A stretch of DNA of 64,000 bases from Larkinella soli (GTDB taxonomy: Bacteria > Bacteroidota > Bacteroidia > Cytophagales > Spirosomataceae). The position numbers and the translations under genes were made by a program. The stretch is taken from NCBI RefSeq assembly GCF_003703975.1, contig NZ_QTJY01000003.1, positions 62,001-126,000 on the forward strand, read 5' to 3'. Of this stretch, positions 1 through 9,006 are shown piece by piece. Each line of letters opens with the position of its first letter. Within the stretch, counting starts at the first letter, position 1. Under the pieces are notes generated by a model that saw nothing but the letters and a program-made list of their open reading frames with translations, was not told where the DNA came from and did not search any database.

Positions 1-676
1 TCCCGCTGTAATGAGATTGATAGCCGGCGATGGCGTTCAGGTTCAGCAGGTACTGGCGGTTGGCCCGGATAAAGACGTTGGGGTCGGTGAGTTCCTCCAG
101 CTCATCGAGGGAGTGATAGTCGGTCACGAGCTTCTGGCCGTCGGCCGTATACAGATAAATCAGTTCATTCCGGCAGAAATAGCCCACCTCTTCCTCCCGC
201 ACCGGCACGATGTTCCGGAGGTAATGGGCCGTAAACCGGTGTTTGTATTTCCGGGCCGTACCCGACACGTCGGACAGCAGGTCCCGCAGCTGCTCCCGGA
301 AATCCGTCGAAATGCCGCCCTGCTGCCAGCGGTGGAATTTCTCGAAAGCCGCCCGGAGTTCTTCCGGCTCGATGGGTTTCAGCAGGTAATCGACGCTGTT
401 GAGCTTGAAGGCCCGGATGGCGTATTCGTCGTAGGCCGTCGTAAAAATGATGGGGCAGCGAGGGTTCGTTTCCCGGTAAATATCGAAACTGACTCCGTCC
501 GACAGCTGGACGTCGGACAGGATCAGGTCCGGCTCGGGGTGGTGTTCGAACCAGTCCAGGGCGGATTTCACACTCGCCAGCGGGCCTTCCAGCCGGGCTT
601 CGGGTTCCAGCTGCCGCACCTGTCTTTCCAGCGTTTTGGCGACCAGCGGCTCGTCTTCGATCATCAGAATGGTCAT
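1..676 (-). CDS. LytTR-family response regulator, 3' end cut by window edge
   Basis: The translation on the minus strand begins MTILMIEDEP and reads as a CheY-like receiver followed by a LytTR DNA-binding domain. The phospho-acceptor is Asp55 in the LILSDVQL motif, the acidic pocket is IEDE near the N-terminus, and the conserved lysine is in YLLKPIEP near residue 105. The LytTR part starts near residue 150 and carries the family signatures FCRNELIYLYT and FIRANRQYLLN. The C-terminus lies outside the window. The likely cognate sensor is the LytS-type kinase at 1732-2748, about 1 kb away on the same strand but separated by two unrelated genes. The gene diverges from the four-helix-bundle gene at 763. 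Confidence 0.9.
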   Translation of the reverse strand, partial: MTILMIEDEPLVAKTLERQVRQLEPEARLEGPLASVKSALDWFEHHPEPDLILSDVQLSDGVSFDIYRETNPRCPIIFTTAYDEYAIRAFKLNSVDYLLKPIEPEELRAAFEKFHRWQQGGISTDFREQLRDLLSDVSGTARKYKHRFTAHYLRNIVPVREEEVGYFCRNELIYLYTADGQKLVTDYHSLDELEELTDPNVFIRANRQYLLNLNAIAGYQSHYSG

Positions 677-762
677 CGGCTATTCAATCGAAAAAAGGGG
701 TTGAACAAACATTCGACATCGACGGGAAGTTAATCTTTCAACTGACCATTATTGACCCGATT

Positions 763-1215
763 ATGATCACCAACGATGAAATTACGGACGTTCTGAACGA
801 CCTGGTAAAAATCAACAACGACCGGATCAACGGCTTCGAAAAGGCCGCCGAAGATATCGAGGACCCGGCCCTGGCCGACCTTTTCCGCCAGCTCACTACC
901 CAGAGCCGCAAATTCCGCAGCCAGATCGCCGACGACATCGTCCGCATGGGCGGAACCGTGCCGGGTGTCGAGGAAACGAGTGCCGGCAGCAAGCTGCACC
1001 GGGCCTGGATCGACATTAAATCCACCTTTACGGGCCATGACCGCAACGCCGTCCTGGACTCCTGCGTATTTGGAGAAAACGCGGCCGTCGAGGAATACGA
1101 GGAAGCCCTGGACGAAGAAGATCTCCCGGGCTACATCCGTGAAACCCTGAGCAGTCAGCTCTCCGAACTGCGGGCCACCCGCGACCAGATCGCGACGCTC
1201 CGCGACAACCTGTAA
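763..1215 (+). CDS. PA2169-family four-helix-bundle protein (DUF2383)
   Basis: The 150-residue protein is all-helical, Asp/Glu-rich and without a signal peptide, so it should be cytoplasmic. The pattern of the first helix (DVLNDLVKINNDRINGFEKA), then DPALADLFRQL and a final helix with LSELRATRDQIATLRD, matches the ferritin-like PA2169/DUF2383 family. Members are often linked to stress; their reaction is unknown. It diverges from the response regulator ending upstream and is followed by a perfect hairpin with a T run. The family call is from recognition of the sequence pattern; no function can be assigned. Confidence 0.85.
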   Translation: MITNDEITDVLNDLVKINNDRINGFEKAAEDIEDPALADLFRQLTTQSRKFRSQIADDIVRMGGTVPGVEETSAGSKLHRAWIDIKSTFTGHDRNAVLDSCVFGENAAVEEYEEALDEEDLPGYIRETLSSQLSELRATRDQIATLRDNL

Positions 1216-1263
1216 GCGCTCCGGCCCTTACGGTTTTCAGTAACCAACCAACCTGTGAATGCG

Positions 1264-1293
1264 GCCGGCCTGAACATCAGGCCGGCTTTTTTT
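1264..1293 (+). terminator. Rho-independent terminator
   Basis: A perfect 10-bp stem (GCCGGCCTGA / TCAGGCCGGC) with a 3-nt loop is followed by seven T. It lies 48 bp after the stop of the DUF2383 gene and between two convergent genes. Confidence 0.9.
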
Positions 1294-1300
1294 GCCTCTT

Positions 1301-1639
1301 TTATTTGCGGCCCAGACTTTTGGCGAGGTCGTCGAGCACCGTCGACAGCTGTCTCAGCTTTTCCTGGGAACCATCTTCCGCCGTTTCAACGGCCTGCCGG
1401 GCCAGCTTCGCCAGCGAGTGCAGCGACTCCGCGATAGTCAGCGTTTTTCCCGACGCCAGCGCCTTTTTCAGTTGTTCCAGCTCGTCGGCGATGTCGTCCT
1501 GGACCCGATGGCCGGCGCCGAGTGCCCGAACCCACTGGTCGATAAAACTGTTGGCCATCGATTGCAGATGGCCCGGATCGCTGTTCAGCTCCCGGAGGGT
1601 GATATCCAGCAGGTGGTCGGCATTATGTGCCTGCGTCAT
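1301..1639 (-). CDS. Hypothetical helical protein
   Basis: I do not recognise a family. The 112-residue product, started at MTQAHNADHLLDI, is predicted to be mostly helical, soluble and without a signal peptide. It has a leucine-rich C-terminal half with several LxxLA repeats that could form a coiled coil. A longer reading to 1711 adds a Trp/Pro-rich leader of poor coding quality, so I prefer the start at 1639. It lies 92 bp downstream of the sensor kinase on the same strand and could be the last gene of that transcript. Confidence 0.65.
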   Translation of the reverse strand: MTQAHNADHLLDITLRELNSDPGHLQSMANSFIDQWVRALGAGHRVQDDIADELEQLKKALASGKTLTIAESLHSLAKLARQAVETAEDGSQEKLRQLSTVLDDLAKSLGRK

Positions 1640-1731
1640 AGGATTGAGGGGAATAATGAGTGGAATCGTTGAACGTTCCCAATGTACGACGTTTCGCCAA
1701 TTCCTGGTCACCCTCCCACCTTCAAACTTAT

Positions 1732-2748
1732 CTAAACCAGCGGAACACTCACCTCGAACTTTTCCGGCTTCTCCTCCACCTTCACGTTTTTATCGCTCAG
1801 GAAGTGATAGAGCGCCTTCAGGTTGGTAAGCCCCTGGCCGTTGGACGTATCGACCCGGGTTTTGCGCTGGAGGTTGTTCTCCACCGTCACGTAGTCCTCG
1901 TCGGCCCGGATGCGGATCGTCAGCGGGTGAGCCGAGTCCGCAATGTTGTGCTTGATAGCGTTTTCGATCAGGATCTGAAGCGTCACCGGCACGATGGCCT
2001 TGTCCGAGGCTTCCTCCGACACCGACACCTGTACGTCGAGCGAGCCGTTGAACCGGGTCTTCAGCAGCGAAATATAGTTTCGGATGAAATCCAGTTCGGT
2101 TTCCAGACTGACCAGTTCCTTGTCCTTGTTCTGGATGACGTACCGGAACACCTTCGACAGCTGCCGCAGAAACTGCGAGGCCAGGTCGGGGTTTTCGTGG
2201 ATGAGGCCGTCGAGGGAGGACAGGCTGTTGAACAGAAAGTGCGGGCTGAGCTGGTTTTTCAGGTTATCGAGCTGCACCTGCACCTTCTCCTTCTCCAGCT
2301 GCGCGGCCCGCAGGGCGTTCTCCTGCCACTGTTTCAGAAAATGACTGGCGATAAAGCCCAGACAGATGACGGTGTTCGCCAGAAAAACCATGAGACCGAT
2401 GAAGATCACCGTGATCTCGTTGAGCATCTTATAGGCGGAAGGAACCAGGTACGTGACGATGAAAAAGCCGACGGCGAACAGCAGCGTCTTCACCACCGAC
2501 CAGGCCCCCAGCAGCTGGACCACCACCCGCAAAGCGATGTTCCGCTCGAAAGGCAGTCGCCGGTTCAGCCATTCGTTTAGTCCGTAGTGAAAAATCCAGA
2601 TGAAGTGCAGCACCCCCAGCGACAGCACGAACATGGCGGCCTGCATCTGCCAGGAGATTTCCTCGAACAGCCAGTGCCGGACGAACAGACCCCAGACGGC
2701 GAACAGGAAGAGAAGGATTTCGACGTATTTATTGAACTTTATTTTCAT
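1732..2748 (-). CDS. LytS-type sensor histidine kinase coupled to an exporter operon
   Basis: The N-terminal 140 residues hold about four membrane segments. A short coiled coil (about 145-165) leads into a His_kinase domain (PF06580 type) with the NQLSPHFLFNSL motif, phospho-acceptor His near 169. A HATPase domain follows, with N box ILIENAIKHNI and G box NGQGLTNL. It has no large sensor domain, so the membrane part probably senses. Its start overlaps the end of the ABC ATPase gene by 20 bp, so it is translated with the exporter. The most plausible partner regulator is the LytTR protein at the left edge. Confidence 0.92.
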   Translation of the reverse strand: MKIKFNKYVEILLFLFAVWGLFVRHWLFEEISWQMQAAMFVLSLGVLHFIWIFHYGLNEWLNRRLPFERNIALRVVVQLLGAWSVVKTLLFAVGFFIVTYLVPSAYKMLNEITVIFIGLMVFLANTVICLGFIASHFLKQWQENALRAAQLEKEKVQVQLDNLKNQLSPHFLFNSLSSLDGLIHENPDLASQFLRQLSKVFRYVIQNKDKELVSLETELDFIRNYISLLKTRFNGSLDVQVSVSEEASDKAIVPVTLQILIENAIKHNIADSAHPLTIRIRADEDYVTVENNLQRKTRVDTSNGQGLTNLKALYHFLSDKNVKVEEKPEKFEVSVPLV

Positions 2749-3424
2749 GGCTTCCGATAATCATACCGTCCGACATCTCGATGACCCGGTCGCAGCCGGC
2801 AGCATAGTCGGGGTCGTGCGTGACGGCAATAATGGTCTGCTGGTTTTCGCGGGCAATTTCCCGAAAGATATCGAAAACGATCTGCGTATTGGTTTTGTCG
2901 AGGTTGCCGGTCGGTTCGTCGCCCATCACGATGGTGGGGTCGTTGATCAGCGCCCGGGCAATGGCGACCCGCTGCTGCTGTCCGCCGGAGAGCTTGCCGG
3001 CCGGCTTGTTGGCGTGTTCGGCCATCCCGATCATCTTCAGTTTCTCGTAGGCCCGGTGTTCCACCTCCTTTTCGGAATACCGCCCCAGCTTCAGGGCCGG
3101 AAGCATTACGTTCCGGATCGCCGTGAACTCCGGCAGCAGAAAATGAAACTGAAAGACGAACCCCAGGTGCTCGTTCCGGAAACGCGACAGGTAATCCTGA
3201 CTGCGGCCGGTCACGGTTTCGCCGTTGATGGCGATGGTACCTTCATAGTCCGTATCCATCGTCGAAAGCAGGTACAGCAGCGTCGATTTGCCGCAGCCCG
3301 ACTTGCCGACCACCGCCAGAAACTCCCCCTTCTCCACCTCGAACGTTACCTCCCGGAGCACCTGAAACCGGTCGGGTTCGTAAAAGTATTTGTTTAGGTG
3401 CCGTGCCGTTAAAACCTTTTCCAT
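2729..3424 (-). CDS. ABC transporter ATP-binding protein, MacB/LolD type
   Basis: This 231-residue nucleotide-binding subunit has Walker [10 protein letters not shown], the ABC signature [15 protein letters not shown], Walker B IVMGDEPT and the switch histidine in AVTHD. It is of the length and type that pairs with FtsX/MacB permeases for export of lipids, peptides or antibiotics. It lies between the FtsX permease (1-bp overlap) and the histidine kinase (20-bp overlap). With the adaptor and TolC genes upstream it forms a complete tripartite efflux system. The substrate is unknown. Confidence 0.95.
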   Translation of the reverse strand: MEKVLTARHLNKYFYEPDRFQVLREVTFEVEKGEFLAVVGKSGCGKSTLLYLLSTMDTDYEGTIAINGETVTGRSQDYLSRFRNEHLGFVFQFHFLLPEFTAIRNVMLPALKLGRYSEKEVEHRAYEKLKMIGMAEHANKPAGKLSGGQQQRVAIARALINDPTIVMGDEPTGNLDKTNTQIVFDIFREIARENQQTIIAVTHDPDYAAGCDRVIEMSDGMIIGSHENKVQ

Positions 3425-4680
3425 CAGCCTCTCAGGATTGATACCGGGTCCACCTTCGACGCCTTGCGGGAGGGAAAATACCCTGCCAGCACCGTCGTGA
3501 CGACCCCGAACAGGATGCCCATGACGTAGTAGGCCGGCTCGAAAAGGACCGGAAACGTTTTTATGCTTAGAAAGTCGCCCGCATCGAACGGGGTAATCGA
3601 CAATAAGTAGCTGAGCGTGAAACCGATCAGCAGTCCCAGCAAACCGCCCACCACACCGATGAACACCGCCTGAAGCAGAAAGATCAGAACGATGTCCCGG
3701 CCGTCGAAACCGGTCGCCTTCAGGATGGCGATGTCCTTGATCTTGTTGATCACGTTCATGTTCATGATGTTGTAAATTCCGAAGCCGGCCACGACCAGCA
3801 GCGTCATCGACACCACGAAGGTCATGACGTTCCGGATTTTCTCGCCCGCCAGAATGGCCGAGTTGGCGGTTGCCCAGTCTTCGGTATAGTAGCCGTACAT
3901 GGCCCGGAGTTTTTTGCCGAAAGGAATGGCCTGCAGCGGGTCCACCATCTTGATGTGGATGTCGGTAATGTAACTGGCATCCTTCTGCAGGATTTCCTGG
4001 ACGGTAGACAGGTTGGCGTAACTTTTCGTGTTGTCGAGCGTGCCGATTCCGAAGCCGAACGTCCCGATCACCCTCAGAATCATGGTGTTTCCCGACGGCG
4101 TCGCGATGCTGACCTTGTCGCCGGTCCGAACGTTGAGCTTCCGGGCCAGCACGTTGCCCATGATGAGGCCGTTGGGATTGCTCCGCAGGGCGTCGATCGA
4201 GCCGGACTTCAGCCGCGACCGGAGGTTATACAGGCGGTCTTCGCGTTCGATCTCGACCCCGGCGATGGTGCCCGAAATCTGGATGGGGCCGTTGTTGTAG
4301 AACACCTGCGTGCCGACCTGCGGAGAAACCCCCAGCACGCCCGGTTCACGCTCGATCCGCCGGGCGATGAGCAGACCGTTTTTCAGCCGGGCCAGCTGCT
4401 CTTTCGGCTTCTGGTGGTAGACCACGTTGAAGGCCGAATCGCCGGGATACAGCCGGTCGACGAGGCTCGGGCGCTGGGTGTTCACCTCGTTGTACATCCG
4501 GACGTGGGGACTGGCGTCGAGGGCCGAGTCCTCCAGAAATTGATTCACCCCCTGCATGAAGGAGATCATGGTGATGAACATGGCGATGCCGAACGTCACG
4601 CCCAGCATGGCGACCAGCGTCTGCCGTTTTTTGGACATCAGGTGCGTCCGGGCGATCTGGGAGGTGATGTGCAGATTCAT
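3424..4680 (-). CDS. MacB/FtsX-family ABC permease
   Basis: The 418-residue protein has the standard layout of the family: an N-terminal membrane helix after a short cytoplasmic stretch (LVAMLGVTFGIAMFITMISF), a long periplasmic domain (about 45-270), and three C-terminal helices from MTFVVSMTLLVVAGFGIYN onwards. The cytoplasmic loop NKIKDIAILKATGF is the usual ATPase contact. It ends SRKASKVDPVSILRG, a typical FtsX C-terminus. It overlaps the adaptor gene by 4 bp upstream and the ATPase gene by 1 bp downstream, which indicates coupled translation. Confidence 0.94.
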   Translation of the reverse strand: MNLHITSQIARTHLMSKKRQTLVAMLGVTFGIAMFITMISFMQGVNQFLEDSALDASPHVRMYNEVNTQRPSLVDRLYPGDSAFNVVYHQKPKEQLARLKNGLLIARRIEREPGVLGVSPQVGTQVFYNNGPIQISGTIAGVEIEREDRLYNLRSRLKSGSIDALRSNPNGLIMGNVLARKLNVRTGDKVSIATPSGNTMILRVIGTFGFGIGTLDNTKSYANLSTVQEILQKDASYITDIHIKMVDPLQAIPFGKKLRAMYGYYTEDWATANSAILAGEKIRNVMTFVVSMTLLVVAGFGIYNIMNMNVINKIKDIAILKATGFDGRDIVLIFLLQAVFIGVVGGLLGLLIGFTLSYLLSITPFDAGDFLSIKTFPVLFEPAYYVMGILFGVVTTVLAGYFPSRKASKVDPVSILRG

Positions 4681-5792
4681 AACCGGCTTCCGACCACGGT
4701 CGTATTTTCATCCAGGCCGCCTTTCACCTCCACGAGGTCGAAGTTTTCGGCGCCTTTCACAAATTTCACCTTTTTCTTCTCCCCGCCCTGCTCGACCCAG
4801 ACGCTGTCACTACCGACCACGTACGCCTTCGGTATGGTCAGCACCCGGGACAGCTTCGTGATGATGATGTTAGCTTCGACCGTCAGGCCGTAGTAGGCGT
4901 CGGGCTGTTCCCCCACGAACTCCGCATCGACCCGGAACGACTGATCGACCCGGTTCAGCTTGGGATAAATCTTGGAAACCCGGCCCTTAAAAATTTTGTC
5001 GGGATAGACGTCGGCCTTGATCGCCACCTCCTGCCCGACCCGCATCTTCCCGAAATCACTTTCATCCACCGCCAGCTGGGCGTACACCGCCCGGCCGCTG
5101 CCGATCAGGGCCAGCTGATCGTTGCGCCGGACGAATTCTCCCGGCTTTTTGGTGACCTCGTACACCTTCCCGGCCACGAAACTTTTCACGCGGGTGTTGC
5201 TTCCCTCCTCTTCGGTGGCCACGAACTGGCTCCGCGAATTCTGGAGATCGACAAAGAGCTGATTGCGGGTCCGCCGAAGGGCGCTCTGCCGGGCGGCATA
5301 GTCGTTCCGGGACGTCTGGTAGGCCAGCTGCGCCCGTTCCAGTTCCGCCTTCGAGGTGGCGTTCTGCCGGTACAGGTCCTGAAATCGGAAGAAATTGACC
5401 GAATCGTTTTCCAGGCGGGTCCGCGCGTTGCGGACCTGGGCCTCCTGCTCGGCCAGAACCGGCGAGTCGGGGCTCAGGTTCGACCGCGACTGCCGGTAGA
5501 CGGCCCCGGCGGCCTGCTCTCTGGCCCGTTCAGTGATGCCTTCCAGCACGAACAGCAACTGGTTTCGGCTGACCGAGTCGCCCTCGCTGACCAGCTGCTG
5601 CTGCAGGACGCCGTCGGCATTGGCAAATACCTTGTACTCGTTGCGGGGATAAATGCTGCCGGAGGCATACACGGCTTCGGTCAGCTCGCGGTACGTCGGT
5701 TTGATGCCCTCCTCACCCCGGCGGCAGGCCCCGAACGCAAGCGCCACGACCGTCAGGCCGAATACCGTTCGGATGACGACCCGGTTTTTCAT
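4677..5792 (-). CDS. Periplasmic adaptor (MacA/HlyD-type) of the exporter
   Basis: The product is a 371-residue membrane fusion protein. I chose the ATG giving MKNRVVIRTVFG; two upstream in-frame ATGs lie inside the TolC gene. A hydrophobic N-terminus ends in a possible lipoprotein cysteine (AFGACRRG). Next come a biotinyl-lipoyl-like half, an alpha-helical hairpin (about 75-190), the second lipoyl half (RVKSFVAGKVYEV), a beta-barrel domain (AIKADVYPDKIFKGRVSKIYP) and a membrane-proximal domain. It links the FtsX permease and TolC genes that flank it, with which it overlaps or nearly overlaps. Confidence 0.9.
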   Translation of the reverse strand: MKNRVVIRTVFGLTVVALAFGACRRGEEGIKPTYRELTEAVYASGSIYPRNEYKVFANADGVLQQQLVSEGDSVSRNQLLFVLEGITERAREQAAGAVYRQSRSNLSPDSPVLAEQEAQVRNARTRLENDSVNFFRFQDLYRQNATSKAELERAQLAYQTSRNDYAARQSALRRTRNQLFVDLQNSRSQFVATEEEGSNTRVKSFVAGKVYEVTKKPGEFVRRNDQLALIGSGRAVYAQLAVDESDFGKMRVGQEVAIKADVYPDKIFKGRVSKIYPKLNRVDQSFRVDAEFVGEQPDAYYGLTVEANIIITKLSRVLTIPKAYVVGSDSVWVEQGGEKKKVKFVKGAENFDLVEVKGGLDENTTVVGSRL

Positions 5793-5796
5793 GCGT

Positions 5797-7107
5797 TTAT
5801 TGTCCATTTCTGATGCGGAGAATCGTCTCATTGATAAATACGTTCGACAGGTTGTTCAGGTACCGGTTCTGAACGTTGAGGGCTTCGTTGAAGACGTTCA
5901 GATACTGATCGTAGGAAAAAATGCCCGCCCGGTATTTGATCAGGGCGATGCGGGTGTTCTGCTCGCTTAGTTCAAAGTTCCGGCGGTTCAGGTCCAGGGA
6001 GCCGACGGCCTGCGTATACGTATTCCGCAGATCGAGGTTATCCAGTTCGGCCTGATTCAATGCGTACTTCAGCTCGGTTTCCGCCTGTTGAATCCGCAGC
6101 CGCGCCCGGGTCAGGTTGGCCGTCCGCAGCCCGCCCGTGTAGATCGGAATATTCAGTTGAAGGCCGGTGATGCCGATGGGAAACCATTTTTTAGTGAAAT
6201 CGAGAAAATCGAACTCCTTGCGCTGGGCCTGCTGCGAATACCGGATATAGGCCGAAAGCGTCGGGCGCCGTAGGGCGTTTTCCCGGTCGAGCTGAAGGCG
6301 GTACAGTTCCAGCTGCGACCGCCGGAGAATCACCTGCGGCCGTTCGGTGCCGGCTCCCGTAATGCCCTCAATATGGGGTGCTTCCGTCGAGAAGCTCTGT
6401 TCCAGAACGAGCGAATCGCCGGTGGTGAGTCCGACCAGGATTTTCATTTGGTTGAGGTTCCGGATAAAGCTCAGTTCATTCTGGCGAAGCACGTCCTCGC
6501 TGGTCAGGGCGATGGATTGCAGCCGGTTGAACTCCAGCGGTTCGATCTGCCCCTTGTCGAGCCGCCGGCGGGCAATGGTGACGATGGTATCGGCGTTGGC
6601 CGCGTTCCGGCGGGCGATGTCGATGGCCGCCCGGGTCAGCAGGGTGGCGTGGTAGACGCGGGCCACCTGGGTCGAGATTTCATCCTGCAACACCAGGTTC
6701 TGGTTGTCGAGGATCAGGAGGTTCCGGCTGGTCAGGCCGAGGTCCAGCCGGGCGGCCCGGTTCAGCAGGGGGGCCGTCACCTCGGCCCCCGCCGTCAGGT
6801 TAAACGGCACCCCGAACTGGATGGTCCGGAATTCGCCGGGCTGCCCGCCCAGAAACTCGGCCGGGATCAGCTGGGTGGGAAGGGAATAATTGTAATCGAA
6901 ATTGGCAAAGGCCCGGGCGGTGGGCAGCAGGGCTGAACGGGCCGCCTGCCGCTGGAGGTCCTGGGCGGCCCGGTTCTGCCGGGCGATGACCAGCTCCGGG
7001 TTCCGTTGCCGGGCCAGCTGAATGGCCTCCTGAACGCTCCGGATCACGGTCTGGGCGCCCAGCCGAGGGCCGGTCAGCAACAGCAGCAGCAAACACAATT
7101 TTTTCAT
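5797..7107 (-). CDS. TolC-family outer membrane efflux protein
   Basis: The 436-residue protein starts with a signal peptide (LCLLLLLLTGPRLGAQ). It has the repeated helical hairpin pattern of TolC: QEAIQLARQRNPELVIARQN in the first half and a long helix with TELKYALNQAELDNLDLRNTY in the second. It ends with the YDQYLNVFNEALNVQNRYL helix common to the family. It is the first gene of the exporter operon and forms the outer membrane channel for the adaptor and permease downstream. A promoter-like element lies 22 bp before its start. Confidence 0.93.
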   Translation of the reverse strand: MKKLCLLLLLLTGPRLGAQTVIRSVQEAIQLARQRNPELVIARQNRAAQDLQRQAARSALLPTARAFANFDYNYSLPTQLIPAEFLGGQPGEFRTIQFGVPFNLTAGAEVTAPLLNRAARLDLGLTSRNLLILDNQNLVLQDEISTQVARVYHATLLTRAAIDIARRNAANADTIVTIARRRLDKGQIEPLEFNRLQSIALTSEDVLRQNELSFIRNLNQMKILVGLTTGDSLVLEQSFSTEAPHIEGITGAGTERPQVILRRSQLELYRLQLDRENALRRPTLSAYIRYSQQAQRKEFDFLDFTKKWFPIGITGLQLNIPIYTGGLRTANLTRARLRIQQAETELKYALNQAELDNLDLRNTYTQAVGSLDLNRRNFELSEQNTRIALIKYRAGIFSYDQYLNVFNEALNVQNRYLNNLSNVFINETILRIRNGQ

Positions 7108-7128
7108 GAGTGAATTTTAATTCCCATA

Positions 7129-7136
7129 CAAAGGAA
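7129..7136 (-). promoter_or_regulatory. Putative -7 element of the exporter operon
   Basis: On the minus strand the bases read TTCCTTTG followed by TA, five of six matches to the Bacteroidota -7 consensus TAnnTTTG. The element ends 21 bp before the tolC-like start codon. I see no clear -33 TTTG. Confidence 0.4.
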
Positions 7137-7178
7137 AAATCACCCGGAAAAGAACGCTTTTTTAATTCGGCGAAGCGG

Positions 7179-7201
7179 AAAAAACCGGCCGCGAGCCGGT
7201 T
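7179..7201 (-). terminator. Second hairpin, terminator or attenuator
   Basis: A 7-bp stem (AACCGGC / GCCGGTT) with a 5-nt loop is followed on the minus strand by six T. It lies between a stronger terminator and the start of the exporter operon, so it may be a back-up terminator for the upstream gene. Confidence 0.55.
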
Positions 7202-7225
7202 TACCTGACCGGTGAATCCACTCAT

Positions 7226-7256
7226 AAAAAAAGGCAACCCGGTTTAGGGTTGCCTT
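7226..7256 (-). terminator. Rho-independent terminator
   Basis: A perfect 10-bp stem (AAGGCAACCC / GGGTTGCCTT) with a 6-nt loop is followed by a T run on the minus strand. It lies 30 bp past the stop of the gene ending at 7286. Confidence 0.9.
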
Positions 7257-7285
7257 TTCTGGATCCGCCTTCGGACTGATTTTCG

Positions 7286-8059
7286 TCAATATTCGTAGCG
7301 AACCCAGCCGGGCAGCATGGCGCAGAGCAGCGGGTTCATCACTTTGGTTTCCTCGGCCGAAAGCCGTCTCTGGTCGTCATACCGCTTCTCCATCGAGGAA
7401 ATCGGTTTATCCTGCCCGGACCAGTATTCGTTGAGGACCCGGCGGTTTCCGGCAAAGCTGTGTTCGACTTTCCGGAACAGCTTTCCCTCCCCGTTGTAAT
7501 AGCTTTCCCGGCTCAGCACGTTTTTGCGGTATTCATATTCCACCCTGGTGGACAGGCGGTTCTGCAGATCGAAGCTTTCCTGAAGTACCTTTTTTCCGTC
7601 CCGGAAACCATAGCGGACCGTTCCGATCAGACTGAGCTGATTCTGGGGATACAGCACCTGATACTGACGCTCGGTTTTCAGGCTTCCGCCTTCATACTCG
7701 AATTCGAATACACTGCCGGGGGTCCAGCCGTCGAGGTTATAAGCTTTGAAAAAGTTGGTTTTCCGCACCAGCCGGCCGGCTTCGTCGTAGGTCAGTTCAT
7801 CATAGCTGAACACCTCCAGACTGCCTTTGGCGTTTCGGCTGATCCGGTTGACCCGGATCAGCCGCCGGGACGCATCGTACTTATATTCCTCGATAGATAA
7901 CGGATCTTCGCATTTGCCGGAATTGCAGTACAGTTTCCGGACGGCCCCGGCTTCGTCGTTGTAGGCCATCTCGCCGGGGTCGAGGCCCGGAACGACGGCA
8001 TTGTCCGTTTGACAGGCCACCCAGAACAGGGGGAGAATCAGGAGTAAGCGGTGTTTCAT
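7286..8059 (-). CDS. Putative lipoprotein with RHS/YD-like repeat pattern
   Basis: The 257-residue protein starts MKHRLLLILPLFWVACQT, a lipoprotein signal with a lipobox-like VAC. The body repeats short beta motifs of the type YDASRRLIRVNRIS, YDEAGRLVRKTNF and YEYRKNVLSRESYY. These resemble YD-repeat-like proteins of Bacteroidota that are anchored to the membrane; the role is not known. The reading frame extends far upstream, but the signal sequence fixes the start at 8059. It has its own terminator and is probably monocistronic. Confidence 0.8.
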   Translation of the reverse strand: MKHRLLLILPLFWVACQTDNAVVPGLDPGEMAYNDEAGAVRKLYCNSGKCEDPLSIEEYKYDASRRLIRVNRISRNAKGSLEVFSYDELTYDEAGRLVRKTNFFKAYNLDGWTPGSVFEFEYEGGSLKTERQYQVLYPQNQLSLIGTVRYGFRDGKKVLQESFDLQNRLSTRVEYEYRKNVLSRESYYNGEGKLFRKVEHSFAGNRRVLNEYWSGQDKPISSMEKRYDDQRRLSAEETKVMNPLLCAMLPGWVRYEY

Positions 8060-8148
8060 AGGGTCTGGAAGCGGGTGATTTGCCCCATAGACCCGCACCC
8101 CCTTCCGCAGGTTGGAAAGCCCCTGAAAATTTTTGACTCTCAGCCGGT

Positions 8149-9006
8149 TTACTTCCGCTCGATCCCTTCCAGCACCCGGCGGATGTCGTTCGCCCGGGCC
8201 ATGAAATGCAGGGAGGAGTGCAGGTCCTGCCCGTCGATGACCCGCTTGAATTCCTGGAGCAGTTCGATGTAATCGCCGAGCGCCTGCGACACGTTGGCGC
8301 GGTTCTGGTCGAAGATGGGCGCCCACATCTGCGGGGAGCTTTTCGCCAGCCGGACCGTCGAGCTGAACCCGGTGCTGGCCATGTCGAAGATGGCCTGCTC
8401 GTCCTTTTCCTTTTCCAGCACCGTCAGGCCCAGCGCAAACGAGCTGATGTGGCTCAGGTGCGAGACGTAGGCCAGGTGCAGGTCGTGTTCCTTCGGCGTC
8501 ATGTAGAAGATTTTCATGCCGATGTCGAGAAACAGCGCTTCCACCAGCTTCAGGCTGTCGGGATGGCTTTTTTCCCGGTCGCAGATGATCAGGTTCTTCG
8601 TCGGCAGCAGGTCGCGGAAGGCGGCTCCCGGCCCGGAGTTTTCGGTGCCGGCCATCGGGTGGGCAGCCACGAAGCGGGCGCGTTTGGGATGGGCGTCGGC
8701 GCGTTCGCAGATCAGGCCCTTGGTCGATCCCAGGTCGGTGACGGTCCCGTCGGCCGGAAGCAGGTCCAGCACCGGTTCGAGCAGGTCCAGGATGACGTTC
8801 ACCGGCGTCGCCAGCACGACCAGATCGCTCAGCGGAACAGCCTCCTGAAGCGGTTTCACTTCATCCACGATGCCTTTCGCCAGCGCGAGCCGCCCGTTGA
8901 CGGACGAGGCATCGACGCCGATGAACCGCGCTTTCGGATATTTTTCCCGGACCGCCAGCGCAAACGAACCGCCGAGAAGACCGACGCCTATAATGCTGAT
9001 ATTCAT
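8149..9006 (-). CDS. tyrA: Prephenate dehydrogenase
   Basis: The 285-residue enzyme has an N-terminal Rossmann fold starting NISIIGVGLLGGSFALAV, the motif TDLGSTKG, then VAAHPMAGTENSG, which is the conserved substrate-binding block of TyrA. A helical C-terminal dimerisation domain with HDLHLAYVSHLSHISSFAL follows. It converts prephenate to 4-hydroxyphenylpyruvate with NAD(P) in tyrosine synthesis. I took the ATG at 9006, where the fold begins. Its start overlaps the end of the aminotransferase gene by 4 bp, so the two steps to tyrosine are encoded together. Confidence 0.93.
   Translation of the reverse strand: MNISIIGVGLLGGSFALAVREKYPKARFIGVDASSVNGRLALAKGIVDEVKPLQEAVPLSDLVVLATPVNVILDLLEPVLDLLPADGTVTDLGSTKGLICERADAHPKRARFVAAHPMAGTENSGPGAAFRDLLPTKNLIICDREKSHPDSLKLVEALFLDIGMKIFYMTPKEHDLHLAYVSHLSHISSFALGLTVLEKEKDEQAIFDMASTGFSSTVRLAKSSPQMWAPIFDQNRANVSQALGDYIELLQEFKRVIDGQDLHSSLHFMARANDIRRVLEGIERK

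Noticed and set aside
11-733. Long plus-strand reading frame at the left edge
   Set aside because: It is the antisense of a clear LytTR response regulator on the minus strand and has no family pattern.
1301-1711. Longer start for the hypothetical gene at 1301
   Set aside because: The extra leader is rich in Trp and Pro and does not fit the helical body.
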